From the NCBI GenBank assembly GCA_902789725.1, contig CADAPC010000035.1, positions 1-38,362 on the forward strand: DNA of 38,362 nucleotides, written 5' to 3'. The position numbers and the translations under genes are program-made. Shown piece after piece: positions 14,739-22,952 of the stretch. The stretch comes from an uncultured Bacteroidales bacterium. GTDB taxonomy: Bacteria > Bacteroidota > Bacteroidia > Bacteroidales > Bacteroidaceae. Under the pieces are notes generated by a model, which was given only the letters and a program-made list of their open reading frames with translations, made no database searches and was not told the DNA's origin. Numbering within the stretch: position 1 is the first letter of the stretch; each line of letters begins with the position of its first letter.

Positions 14739-16050
14739 TGACTTCAATACCTTTAAGAGTTGCTGAACTTGATTCTGTCACTTTCACCTTCACAAAATCA
14801 CCTATACGGTGCTGCCCGCGGTCAAATACCACCACCTTGTTTTGGGGCGTGCGGCCATAAAACTGCGCGCGGCTCCGCTTAGACATGCCCTCTGCTAACA
14901 CCTCCACCGTCTTGCCGATGTCCTTTTGATAGCTCTCAGCTGAAAGTTCGTTCTGCAAGGCAATCATCTCATTCAGTCGGCGAAGTTTAGTGTCCTCCGG
15001 CACATCGTCGGGCAGATGCTTCGAGGCGTAAGTGCCCGGACGCTCAGAATACTTGAACATGAAGGCTGAGTCGTAGGCGCATTCCCTCATCAGCGAGAGC
15101 GACAACTGGTGGTCCTCCTCCGTTTCGGAGTGGTAGCCCACAAACATGTCGGTGGTGAGTCCACAATCGGGCAGAATGCGGCGGATGGCAGCCACACGGT
15201 CAAGATACCACTGGCGAGTGTATTTGCGGTTCATCAATTTCAAGATGCGATCTGAGCCGCTCTGCACAGGCAAGTGGATGTGCCGGCAGATGTTTGGATG
15301 GGCGGCAATCACATCCAAAGTTTCGTCGCTCATGTCCTTGGGGTGCGAGGTGGTGAAGCGGATGCGCATTTCAGGCACAGCCTCAGCCACCGTGGCGAGC
15401 AAGAGGGGAAATCCCACATCCCCACAATGGTAGCTGTTCACGTTCTGTCCCAACAAAGTCACCTCCTTGAAGCCCTTGTCGCGCAGGTCTTTCACCTCGT
15501 TCAGGATGCTGTCCACCTCTCGACTCCGTTCGCGCCCCCTTGTGTAAGGAACGATGCAGTAGTGGCAGAAATTGTTGCAACCGCGCATGATGCTGACAAA
15601 GCCCCCTACCTGTCCTCCACACACTCGTTCGGGAATGATGTCGCGGTAGGTTTCAGTGGTGCTCAGCTCCACATGGATGGCTTTTTCGCCCAGTTCAGCC
15701 GCAGCAAACAGCTCAGGGAGCGAAAGATAAGAGTCGGGACCGGCCACCAAATCAACATGGTGGTGCTCAATCAAATATTCCCTCACCCGTTCGGCCATGC
15801 AGCCCACAACGCCCACTATCAACTTTTTGTTCCCCTGATGCTTCTTCTTCAGTGAATACAGAGCCTCTAACCGATTGTATATCTTGTTCTCCGCATTCTC
15901 TCGCACGGAGCAAGTGTTCAGCAACACAGCATCAGCCTCGTCAACCGATTCACAGGTCTCGTAACCCGCCATTTTCATCACGGAGGCAATAACTTCACTG
16001 TCCGCCACGTTCATTTGGCAGCCATAAGTCTCAATAAAAAGTTTCTTCAT
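14731..16050 (-). CDS. miaB: tRNA-2-methylthio-N6-dimethylallyladenosine synthase
   Basis: 439 residues from the ATG at 16050 (MKKLFIETYGCQMN); the frame extends upstream but the family starts here. MiaB is a radical-SAM enzyme that methylthiolates i6A37 of tRNA. The N-terminal domain has the auxiliary-cluster cysteines Cys11, Cys47 (NTCSVRENAE) and Cys84 (GCMAERV). The radical-SAM motif GCNNFCHYC gives Cys158, Cys162 and Cys165. A C-terminal TRAM-like domain ends in TESSSATLKGI. It heads the minus-strand block and has a -7-like TACCTTTG box about 30 bases upstream that is shared in a divergent arrangement with 16152. Confidence 0.96.
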   Translation of the reverse strand: MKKLFIETYGCQMNVADSEVIASVMKMAGYETCESVDEADAVLLNTCSVRENAENKIYNRLEALYSLKKKHQGNKKLIVGVVGCMAERVREYLIEHHHVDLVAGPDSYLSLPELFAAAELGEKAIHVELSTTETYRDIIPERVCGGQVGGFVSIMRGCNNFCHYCIVPYTRGRERSREVDSILNEVKDLRDKGFKEVTLLGQNVNSYHCGDVGFPLLLATVAEAVPEMRIRFTTSHPKDMSDETLDVIAAHPNICRHIHLPVQSGSDRILKLMNRKYTRQWYLDRVAAIRRILPDCGLTTDMFVGYHSETEEDHQLSLSLMRECAYDSAFMFKYSERPGTYASKHLPDDVPEDTKLRRLNEMIALQNELSAESYQKDIGKTVEVLAEGMSKRSRAQFYGRTPQNKVVVFDRGQHRIGDFVKVKVTESSSATLKGIEVNE

Positions 16051-16074
16051 CAAGAATGTTTTTGTACAAAAATC

Positions 16075-16119
16075 GCTGCAAAGGTACGAAAAAAAAATAT
16101 TTTTCCTTACCTTTGCAGC
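16075..16119. promoter_or_regulatory. Divergent promoter pair in a 12-bp inverted repeat
   Basis: GCTGCAAAGGTA (16075-16086) and TACCTTTGCAGC (16108-16119) are perfect inverted copies separated by 21 bases rich in A and T. Each arm reads TACCTTTG outward, fitting the Bacteroidetes -7 element: minus strand toward miaB, plus strand toward 16152. No good -33 TTTG was found for either, so the call rests on the -7 boxes and position. Confidence 0.6.
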
Positions 16120-16151
16120 CAAAATTTGATAAATCAATTGAAAAGGAACAC

Positions 16152-17168
16152 GTGAAACTCAATTTTCAGAAACGTATTGTCAGTAGTCGAGCCACTCTGC
16201 CCATTGTGGGAGGATGTGCGCTGGGGCTTTGGTATAGCATGCCTGTTGAACATACTTCTCCCCTTTTCTCCACCAGCGATTATGGTTTTTGGCACTATTT
16301 GCCGGCGGCTGTCCAGCAGGGCGATTGGGCTTTAGCTGTTGGGTTGGGCTTCACGGCCTTGGCGGTCTATATGATGGTGGAGTTGAACAATGCCAACGTT
16401 CTTTTGCGCACCAGTTCTCGCATGCTGGGCAGTATGCTTGCCTTTCTGTCGGCTTGGATAGGTTTGGCGCATACGTTACAGCCGGGGCATGTCCTCATGT
16501 TCGCCACTCTGCTTTCGTTCTTCCCACTCTTTGCCTCCTATCAGCAGCCCCAGCCTGCGCTTTCCTTCCTTGTCCATCTCATCCTTTCGTCGGCCTCCTT
16601 CGTCTTCCCCAAGTTCCTGTGGATGGTGCTGATTTATTGGCAAATTCAGGCTTTCTTCCGAGCCTTCTCTTTGCGTTGTTTGGTGGCATCCTTGCTGGCC
16701 ATCCTCCTTCCCTATTGGTTCTATGGGGGCATTGCCATCATGACTGGCATGTTGCCTGCCTTCTGGGAGCATTTGCGGCAGGTGGTGGACTTCCATTGGG
16801 CCGATTACTCCCAGTTGAACATCCGGCATCTGCTGGTGTTCGCATTCCTTTTCCTGCTGTTCCTGACAGGAATCATTAATTTCGCCCTTCGCCAATATCT
16901 CGACAGTACGCGCATTCGCATCCTTTTCAATGCCTTGATTTTCCATGGGCTGATGGTTGTGCTGTTCATCTGTTTGCAGCCCCACTACTTTGTTGTTCTT
17001 TCCCTGTTGTTGCTGGTTGACACCTCCATCCTCTTCGGGCATTTCTTTGCCCTCACCCATACTCGCTTTTCCCACATCTACTGCCTGATTCTTTCCGTAC
17101 TGGCCTTGCTGGTGCTGGCAGCTCAGTATATGTGGCATCTTTTACCTTTACCCAATGTTCTCAACTGA
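16152..17168 (+). CDS. Polytopic membrane protein of unknown function (DUF6427-like)
   Basis: About 338 residues if started at the GTG at 16152, which has AAAAGGA just upstream; the frame is open further upstream but overlaps the divergent promoter. At least eight hydrophobic helices are visible, few charged residues and no catalytic motif. It resembles conserved Bacteroidetes membrane proteins annotated as DUF6427 in overall form, but the family assignment is tentative. The DedA-type gene follows after 5 bases, suggesting co-transcription. Confidence 0.75.
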   Translation: MKLNFQKRIVSSRATLPIVGGCALGLWYSMPVEHTSPLFSTSDYGFWHYLPAAVQQGDWALAVGLGFTALAVYMMVELNNANVLLRTSSRMLGSMLAFLSAWIGLAHTLQPGHVLMFATLLSFFPLFASYQQPQPALSFLVHLILSSASFVFPKFLWMVLIYWQIQAFFRAFSLRCLVASLLAILLPYWFYGGIAIMTGMLPAFWEHLRQVVDFHWADYSQLNIRHLLVFAFLFLLFLTGIINFALRQYLDSTRIRILFNALIFHGLMVVLFICLQPHYFVVLSLLLLVDTSILFGHFFALTHTRFSHIYCLILSVLALLVLAAQYMWHLLPLPNVLN

Positions 17169-17173
17169 CTTTT

Positions 17174-17629
17174 ATGGATTCGCTCAATCAATTTTTTATG
17201 GAATATGGCTATTGGGGCATGGCTATGGCCTCTTTTCTGGCTGGCACGTTTGTTCCCTTCAGTTCCGAGGCCGTGATGGCTGCACTCATTGCCACTACAG
17301 GAATGGACCCCTTCCTCACGCTCCTCAGCGGCACAGCGGGCAATGTGTTGGGCAGTATGTTCAACTATTGTCTTGGGCGCACCGCCAGCATAGAGTCCAT
17401 TTCCCACTGGATGCACATTAAGGAACGTCGCCTTCGCCGCACACGTGACTATGTGGAAAAACGCGGCTCTTGGATTGCCGCGTTTTCCTTTCTGCCCATC
17501 TTTGGCACTGCCATTTCCATTTCTCTTGGCATTCTTCGTGCCAACATCTGGGGTGTTATTTTCTGGACGTGCCTTGGGAAATTCCTCCGCTACGTACCTG
17601 TCATGTATTCAGCCATGGCACTGAAATAG
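17174..17629 (+). CDS. DedA/VTT-family membrane protein (YqaA-like)
   Basis: 151 residues from the ATG at 17174 (MDSLNQFFMEYGYWG). It has the short YqaA-type form of the SNARE-associated/VTT fold: FVPFSSEAVMAALI in the first re-entrant region, GTAGNVLGSMFNYCLGR, then a basic loop and FLPIFGTAISISLG. DedA relatives act in the inner membrane in lipid carrier or phospholipid flipping. It ends 2 bases from the convergent gene at 17632. Confidence 0.88.
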   Translation: MDSLNQFFMEYGYWGMAMASFLAGTFVPFSSEAVMAALIATTGMDPFLTLLSGTAGNVLGSMFNYCLGRTASIESISHWMHIKERRLRRTRDYVEKRGSWIAAFSFLPIFGTAISISLGILRANIWGVIFWTCLGKFLRYVPVMYSAMALK

Positions 17630-17631
17630 GA

Positions 17632-18978
17632 TTATTCCCAATAGAGCTTCTGGCTGTTGATGTCCCACTTGTGGTCTTTGGGGAAGTCATCGCCTTCCCA
17701 AGCCTTTTTACTGGTCCACTTCTCGGCCGGGTCGGTCCAGAAGGGGTCGGTTTCAGGCAGTCCGAGTGGCAAGAATGCCAGGCTGGTCATGTAGAGCGAC
17801 CCGTTGTTGGTGTACCAATCGGCCACATTAGGATGGGGCCCTACGAAACCGATGGTGAGGAATCCCCCTTCGTTGTAGTTCTTGCTTAGTGCCTTAGCGT
17901 TTTGAGCGGGGTTCTCCACCTGTCCGAAGAACATGCGGTTGGCCACAGCCGTGAGTGCGGCACGCACCTGTCCGTTGTGCAGCTCCTTGGGCAGTTGCTT
18001 GCGCCAGGCAAGTTGCGCCAGCGGTTGCAAGGTGGCCATGCGGTAGGGGATGCTTCGTCCCACTACGGGGAATGTGCCTTCGGGCGAGATGAAACGTTCA
18101 AGGATGACCGACCACTTTTGCATGCGTTTGCGCACTTCCTGCAGACGGTTCTTGGCACCTCGCACCTTGTCGTTGCCTGAACCGAAAATGAGGTAACTGC
18201 CGTTAGGGTTGCGGGCTGAAATCATCTCCAAGCATTCTACATACATGGGCTGGATAACATAGGAGTTGTAGTAGTCGAAGGCAAACGAGGGCCCGTCGCT
18301 GTAGATGCCGTCGCCAATGTACCATTCCTCCACCTTGGCCATGCCCATCTTGATGCGGTAAGGGTCGTAGGGCGCACCTACATACATGAGAAAACTCTCT
18401 TCCATAGCCACGAAAAGCAGCCAGTTGGTGTAAGGAGGGTCGTAGCGGCGAAGTCCTTGTATCTCTTTGATGTATCGGTCTTTCGTCTCTTTAGGGAGCG
18501 GTACCCAGAGCGAATCGTAGCCACGGTAGAGGCCTTCCACCACGTAGGCGCCGTCCACCAGGGTCTGGCCTCCATTCTCCCATCCGAGTCGGTCGGGCGA
18601 ATTGGGATCCACCGCATTGATGATGGCCTTGCGGGTCCATTCTCTCAGTTGCTTGCGCTTGGCGCTTTCTGGTGTGTCGTCGTCGGGCAGGTTGAGCCAA
18701 GGAGCCAAGCCCGCCAACAAGCGGCCGAAGGCCTCCATGTATGCCACCTTCTTGTCGCGGTTGTCCCAGGTGGGCGACAATTCCAGGTTCTTGTTGCCCC
18801 CGGCAGTGTCCATCACTTGCTGAAGTTTACCCTCAGCCATGTTCTTCATCACGGGTTCCGCCATTTGGTACATGATGTCCACCCATACCTCGCGGTCCGT
18901 CTTCTGCTTTCCCTTAGGGGCTGCAGCTACATTTGCGCACACAAGCGCAAATGCCATCAGAAAAGTTAGTTTTTTCAT
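17632..18978 (-). CDS. DUF2264 family secreted protein
   Basis: 448 residues. Signal peptide MKKLTFLMAFALVCANVAAA. The remainder is an (alpha/alpha)-toroid-like sequence matching DUF2264 (PF10022): AFGRLLAGLAPWLNL near 85-100, NWLLFVAMEESFLMYVGAPYD near 185, EEWYIGDGIYSDGPSFAFDYYNS near 215-235, and VVGRSIPYRMATLQPLAQL. Many Bacteroides relatives lie in polysaccharide-use loci, and a carbohydrate-active role is suspected from the fold, but no activity can be assigned here. It is 22 bases downstream of the lipoprotein gene at 19001-19609, so the pair is probably one transcript. Confidence 0.9.
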   Translation of the reverse strand: MKKLTFLMAFALVCANVAAAPKGKQKTDREVWVDIMYQMAEPVMKNMAEGKLQQVMDTAGGNKNLELSPTWDNRDKKVAYMEAFGRLLAGLAPWLNLPDDDTPESAKRKQLREWTRKAIINAVDPNSPDRLGWENGGQTLVDGAYVVEGLYRGYDSLWVPLPKETKDRYIKEIQGLRRYDPPYTNWLLFVAMEESFLMYVGAPYDPYRIKMGMAKVEEWYIGDGIYSDGPSFAFDYYNSYVIQPMYVECLEMISARNPNGSYLIFGSGNDKVRGAKNRLQEVRKRMQKWSVILERFISPEGTFPVVGRSIPYRMATLQPLAQLAWRKQLPKELHNGQVRAALTAVANRMFFGQVENPAQNAKALSKNYNEGGFLTIGFVGPHPNVADWYTNNGSLYMTSLAFLPLGLPETDPFWTDPAEKWTSKKAWEGDDFPKDHKWDINSQKLYWE

Positions 18979-19000
18979 GTTAAGTAAATATTAGGTTTGA

Positions 19001-19609
19001 TTAGTTGTATCTTGAAAATTCGGTCATCATGTTGCCATGCATCAGCACTAAAGAGTCGCTGGTGAGTTGCATGATTTCAAACGAATCCACCACTGCGGGC
19101 GATTCGTTGCCCACTTTCTTGGGCGAGCGCAACAGCAGCAGACCGTCCTTCACCTCCCACGATTCGTACTCCACCAACATGTTGTAGGTGGTGGCTCGTC
19201 CGCCCGAATTCAGTTCCAGGCTCTGCTCCCTGCCATCGGCTCCGCGTTGCGACCACAGGTGCTGCAAAGCAGTCAGGTTCACAGCCACCGACGCCACCAC
19301 ATCCTCTTTCGTCACGTTGTAGATGACCTCCAGCTCATCGCCGGCCACCACGCCACCCATCACCGACTGTGCTCCTTTGGATATGTAGAGCGTGTCGCCG
19401 TCATCGTTCACAAATTCCAGCACGTTCATGCTGGTGCCGTCGCCCACCGTGCCGTGAGCCTCCACAATGCCCGGAATTTCGTCCAAGGCCACCACCTTCA
19501 CCTTGGGCGGGGTGGTGGAGGCTGTCTTGTCTTGTTCCTTCTTCTTCTCCTCGCAGGAAAAGAACATCAGTGCTGCAAGTGCCAGCACTGTCAAGGAGAG
19601 TTTCTTCAT
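19001..19609 (-). CDS. Lipoprotein with lipocalin-like domain, unknown function
   Basis: 202 residues. Lipoprotein signal with lipobox ending FFSC (Cys19) followed by a charged, Lys/Glu-rich linker. Residues about 45-200 are beta-rich and end in LTSDSLVLMHGNMMTEFSRYN, typical of small Bacteroidetes lipocalin-like lipoproteins (DUF4738-like; tentative). Its substrate is unknown. A possible -7 element TAGATTTG (complement of 19633-19640) lies 24 bases upstream. The DUF2264 gene follows on the same strand. Confidence 0.8.
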   Translation of the reverse strand: MKKLSLTVLALAALMFFSCEEKKKEQDKTASTTPPKVKVVALDEIPGIVEAHGTVGDGTSMNVLEFVNDDGDTLYISKGAQSVMGGVVAGDELEVIYNVTKEDVVASVAVNLTALQHLWSQRGADGREQSLELNSGGRATTYNMLVEYESWEVKDGLLLLRSPKKVGNESPAVVDSFEIMQLTSDSLVLMHGNMMTEFSRYN

Positions 19610-19831
19610 ATTTTTGTTTTGATTTATTTTTGCAAATCTACGTAAAATTATTGATTTACGACGCTGTCTGCATGAAAAAACGAAGGATTGGGCAAAATAA
19701 ATCCCGAATCATGCCGAATTTGACCCTTTCGTGACACTTCCTGCTCCCAAAGGACAAAATAGAATTCCGCCGTCGGTTTCGGTGCAAGATGGCATGGAAA
19801 ACTGCCATAGTTCCATAGGTGTTCCTCTATA

Positions 19832-19931
19832 CTCCCCTTGGTAGTTGTTCGATAGTTGTTCGATAGTTGTCCGATAAATGATCGAAAAAGTAACGTACAA
19901 CAATCGTACAACGGTCGAACAAAAAGGGGAG
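19832..19931. repeat. 100-bp dyad: three plus three inverted 11-bp units around a TGATCG centre
   Basis: The left half has TAGTTGTTCGA at 19842 and 19853 and TAGTTGTCCGA at 19864. The right half carries the same core inverted: complements of GTTGTACG, GTTGTACGA and TTGTTCGA ending at 19901, 19912 and 19922, again 11 bases apart. Outer arms CTCCCCTT (19832-19839) and AAGGGGAG (19924-19931) are perfect inverted copies. The centre contains TAAATGATCG (19875-19884). It lies about 136 bases before the -7 box of the signalling cassette. It could be a multi-site operator with one protein per helical turn, or a folded RNA if transcribed. Confidence 0.85.
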
Positions 19932-20066
19932 CTACCTACAAGGTACTATTGAGGGAAATGGAGGGGAGGTTAAAGAAAACATGCCATTTTCACCCTTTCC
20001 TCACTTTTTTACAGGTGTATATGTTATTTTTTTTTCAGAAATAGCCGAAATGTCAACCGAAAACGC

Positions 20067-20074
20067 TACCTTTG
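20067..20074 (+). promoter_or_regulatory. Probable -7 element of the signalling cassette
   Basis: TACCTTTG matches the Bacteroidetes -7 consensus TAnnTTTG and lies 26 bases before the ATG at 20101. No clear TTTG was seen 19-21 bases upstream, so activation by a factor bound at the upstream dyad is possible. Confidence 0.5.
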
Positions 20075-20100
20075 TGCCCACTAACTAAATTGAAAACAAA

Positions 20101-21267
20101 ATGGCTGTAAAGATTCTCAGTGTGGACGACGAGACCGACCTCGAGTTGCTCCTAACACAGTATTTCAGAAGGAAAATTAGAAAGGGCGAATATGAATTCT
20201 TTTTTGCCCACAACGGACTGGAGGCTCTGCAGGTGCTGCTGAAGCATCCTGACATTGACATTATCCTTTCGGACATCAACATGCCCGAAATGGATGGTTT
20301 GACCCTGCTGACCAAGATAAACGAGATGAGGAATCCCTCGCTGAAGTGCATCATGGTGAGTGCTTATGGCGACATGGACAACATACGTCATGCCATGAAC
20401 AACGGCGCCTTTGACTTTGCCACCAAACCCATTGACTTGGACGACTTGCAACTGACCATTGACAAAGCGGTGGAACAGATTGCCTTCATCCGCAGTGCGC
20501 AGAAGGAACATGCTGAATTGGTGGACATACAGGGCGACCTGAATGTGGCGCGCGAAATTCAGCATGCCATCCTGCCTCGCTCCTTCAAGCTGAAGCAGGA
20601 GGATGCCGACAAGGTGGACATCTTTGCCAGCATGGTGGCTGCGAAGGATGTGGGTGGCGACTTCTACGATTTCTTCCCCATCGATGACCATCGCATCGGC
20701 TTCACCATGGCCGACGTGAGTGGCAAGGGTGTGCCGGCTGCCATCTTCATGGCGGTGAGCCGCACGCTGGTCAAGGCTACGGGTCTGCGAGGGCTGCCAT
20801 CGAACGAGTGCATGACCATTGTCAACGACATGCTCTGTGGCGAGAGTGTCGATTCCATGTTCGTCACTGTGTTCTACGGCATTTATGACTTGAGCACGGG
20901 CATGATTGACTTCACCAACGCGGGGCACAATCCACCTTACATTCTTCATGCCGACGGAACGGCAGAGATGTTGGCCACCAAGCCCAACCTGGTGCTGGGA
21001 GCCGTGGAGGGCATGCCTTTCACCAACGAAAGCATGCAGCTGAATCCGGGCGATGCCATTGTGATGTACACCGATGGTGTGACGGAAGCTGAAAACATTG
21101 ACCACGACCAGTTTGGCGAGTCGAGGTTGGAAGCGGTGCTGGCTACATTGAAGGGAGCCGGAAGTGAGCAGATTGTAGAAACCATCAATGCGGAGGTGAA
21201 GAAGTTTGCGGGCGATGCGCCACAGAGCGACGACATCACGCAGTTGGTGATTCTCAGAAAACAGTAA
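20101..21267 (+). CDS. Response regulator with C-terminal SpoIIE/PP2C-type serine phosphatase
   Basis: 388 residues, cytoplasmic. The receiver domain (1-122) has the acidic pair DD at 9-10, the phosphoacceptor Asp58 in ILSDINMPEMDG and Lys109 in TKPID. A helical linker (REIQHAILP, 151-159) leads to an RsbU/SpoIIE-type phosphatase (about 175-387) with its metal-binding motifs: VGGDFYDF (184-191), ADVSGKGVPAA, NAGHNPP, YTDGVTEA (323-330) and SDDITQLV (376-383). By family it would dephosphorylate an anti-anti-sigma protein or another Ser-phosphorylated target when Asp58 is phosphorylated. No STAS or anti-sigma partner lies in the window. It is the first gene of the cassette, and the adjacent kinase at 25612 is the obvious phosphodonor. 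Confidence 0.93.
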   Translation: MAVKILSVDDETDLELLLTQYFRRKIRKGEYEFFFAHNGLEALQVLLKHPDIDIILSDINMPEMDGLTLLTKINEMRNPSLKCIMVSAYGDMDNIRHAMNNGAFDFATKPIDLDDLQLTIDKAVEQIAFIRSAQKEHAELVDIQGDLNVAREIQHAILPRSFKLKQEDADKVDIFASMVAAKDVGGDFYDFFPIDDHRIGFTMADVSGKGVPAAIFMAVSRTLVKATGLRGLPSNECMTIVNDMLCGESVDSMFVTVFYGIYDLSTGMIDFTNAGHNPPYILHADGTAEMLATKPNLVLGAVEGMPFTNESMQLNPGDAIVMYTDGVTEAENIDHDQFGESRLEAVLATLKGAGSEQIVETINAEVKKFAGDAPQSDDITQLVILRKQ

Positions 21268-21290
21268 CCCTATAGAGCGATTGGCGGAAA

Positions 21291-22952
21291 GTGAAGAAGC
21301 GTGCCTACATATTAGCGAGTGTGATTGCGCTGGTGGCTGTGGCTGTGGCTACAGTTGTGGCGTATCGTATGGGTGTGAGTCAGTCCATGGGAGAATTGTC
21401 CGACTTGCAGAACGAGGTGAAGCGCTTGCAGGATGGCGAGCGCGATGCTGCCATTGTGAAGCGCGTGAGCCAGCAGATGGAGGACATAGCCTATCAGCAG
21501 AAATCCATCTCTGACGAACAGCGTGACCGTGCTGAGCAGCAGTCCATCCTGGCCACGGAAAATGCAGCCCGTGCCGAAATGGAGAGCCGAGCTGCACGCG
21601 AAGCGGAGGTGAAGGCCAACGCCGCCGCCCAGGAGGCAGAACATGAACGGGCCAATGCCGAACGGCAGCAGGAGATAGCCGTGGAGCAGCGCGACCAAGC
21701 CACCCGTGCCAAGAACGTGGCCGACACGCTGAACATTCGCACCCAGGCTCGCATTCTGGGTGTCACGTCGCAAGTGCGCCGTGAGGCTGGAGAAACGGAA
21801 GTGGCCGACCTGTTGGCCTACACCAGTTGGTATTTCCTGAAAAACTATCGGGGCAACCAGTACTTCTCCGACACCTTTAAGGCGTTGGCACAGGGGGCAA
21901 ATGGCATTTCGCGCTACAAGTTCAGGCAGAACAGTGCGGTGAATGCCATTGCTGAGGTGCCAGGCAAGCCTTTGCAGTGTGTGGTGGCTACCAACTACGG
22001 CGAAGTGGAATGGTTGACGGCTACAGGAAGTGGCTCGGCGAGACGAATTTCGGCAAAGAGCTTGTTTTTTCAGAAGGATTATGATTTTCGTGCCGTACTG
22101 GCCGACAAGCAGCACATCTATGCTTTGGCGCATGGGGGAACACTGTGCGTGCTGGACTATGCCGGTAAAGTGCAGCCGGTGCCTCTGCCTCCCGACGCTT
22201 ATTTCGGCATCATCAAGGTGGACGGAAAACTTTTGTTGGCAGGGAGGAAGAGTCTGAGCTGGTTCACGGCCGGACACGTGTCGGCACCCATCGCATTGCC
22301 AAAGACCTTGTCCACTTTGGTGGAACGGGAAGGCAAGGTGTGCCTGTTCTTTGCCGATGGCTCCTATGCTGAGATGGATGCCGCTGGCAAGATGGAAAAC
22401 AAGGCTCCTCTGCTGAAACAGGCGGTGGTGAGTGCTCATTATGACAAAGCCACTGAGTGTCTGGCCCTGTCGGTGAAGGATGGCACGGTCTATCCCCTGA
22501 ACAAGTATAACCGAGTGATTGAAACGCTGACAGCCCACAAAGCCAAATGCCTCAGCATAGCCATGCAGGGTTCCACCATCGTGACGGGTGGACATGACAA
22601 GATGGTGTATTTGTGGCACATGGACAATATGGCGTTTGAGAGCGGCATGAATTTCCGTCAGGAAATGCAGGCGAAAACTGCGGTGAAGAACACGGCGCGT
22701 CGTCAAAGCGAAATCATGACGGAGTGGCTGGTGCCTGTGGACTACAGTTATGACGGTTGGACCCTTGCCGTGTGTGGCGATGTGGACGGAACCCACGTGT
22801 GGATTGGAACTTCCAATGGCAGTGTGGTGCTGATGAACGTTTCGGCCGACGACATGGCGCAACAGCTTCACAGAAGAATGAAACGCAATTTTACTGAACA
22901 AGAATGGACACGCTATGTGGGTGCATCCATTCCCTATATGAAACTGAAATGA
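21291..22952 (+). CDS. Membrane-anchored coiled-coil / WD40-like propeller protein (GTG start)
   Basis: 554 codons including the stop, starting at the GTG at 21291. No ATG gives the N-terminal TM helix (about 5-25). Residues 36-160 form a long, Ala/Glu/Arg-rich coiled coil. A helical link (170-200: DLLAYTSWYFLKNYRGNQY) is followed by an irregular beta-propeller at about 205-520 (e.g. GGHDKMVYLWHMDN, THVWIGTSNGSVVLMNV). It ends FTEQEWTRYVGASIPY, a closing motif also seen at the end of WD40 sensor proteins associated with large NTPases, though no NTPase is here. Possibly a scaffold linking membrane events to the kinases. It is 23 bases after the phosphatase gene and overlaps the next gene by ATGA. 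Confidence 0.82.
   Translation: MKKRAYILASVIALVAVAVATVVAYRMGVSQSMGELSDLQNEVKRLQDGERDAAIVKRVSQQMEDIAYQQKSISDEQRDRAEQQSILATENAARAEMESRAAREAEVKANAAAQEAEHERANAERQQEIAVEQRDQATRAKNVADTLNIRTQARILGVTSQVRREAGETEVADLLAYTSWYFLKNYRGNQYFSDTFKALAQGANGISRYKFRQNSAVNAIAEVPGKPLQCVVATNYGEVEWLTATGSGSARRISAKSLFFQKDYDFRAVLADKQHIYALAHGGTLCVLDYAGKVQPVPLPPDAYFGIIKVDGKLLLAGRKSLSWFTAGHVSAPIALPKTLSTLVEREGKVCLFFADGSYAEMDAAGKMENKAPLLKQAVVSAHYDKATECLALSVKDGTVYPLNKYNRVIETLTAHKAKCLSIAMQGSTIVTGGHDKMVYLWHMDNMAFESGMNFRQEMQAKTAVKNTARRQSEIMTEWLVPVDYSYDGWTLAVCGDVDGTHVWIGTSNGSVVLMNVSADDMAQQLHRRMKRNFTEQEWTRYVGASIPYMKLK

Larger units (their letters stand above)
19610..20100. other. 491-base intergenic region with a large repeat dyad
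   Basis: Divergent genes flank it and no credible gene lies inside. It holds a possible minus-strand -7 box (19633-19640), the 100-bp dyad of 11-bp units at 19832-19931, a T-run at about 20026-20035, and a plus-strand TACCTTTG box at 20067-20074. Short frames over the dyad are low-complexity products of the repeat. Confidence 0.75.

Noticed and set aside
19709..19911. Short minus-strand frames over the 11-bp dyad (repeated QLSNNY)
   Set aside because: The peptide repeat is a by-product of the DNA repeat; there is no start context or family similarity.
19832..19931. Integron or transposon end
   Set aside because: No integrase or transposase is nearby and no target-site duplication was seen; the internal 11-bp phasing fits binding sites better.
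21312..22901. Long minus-strand open frame opposite the coiled-coil/propeller gene
   Set aside because: The plus strand has the TM, coiled-coil and closing WD motif and is coupled to its neighbours; the minus frame is a compositional shadow.
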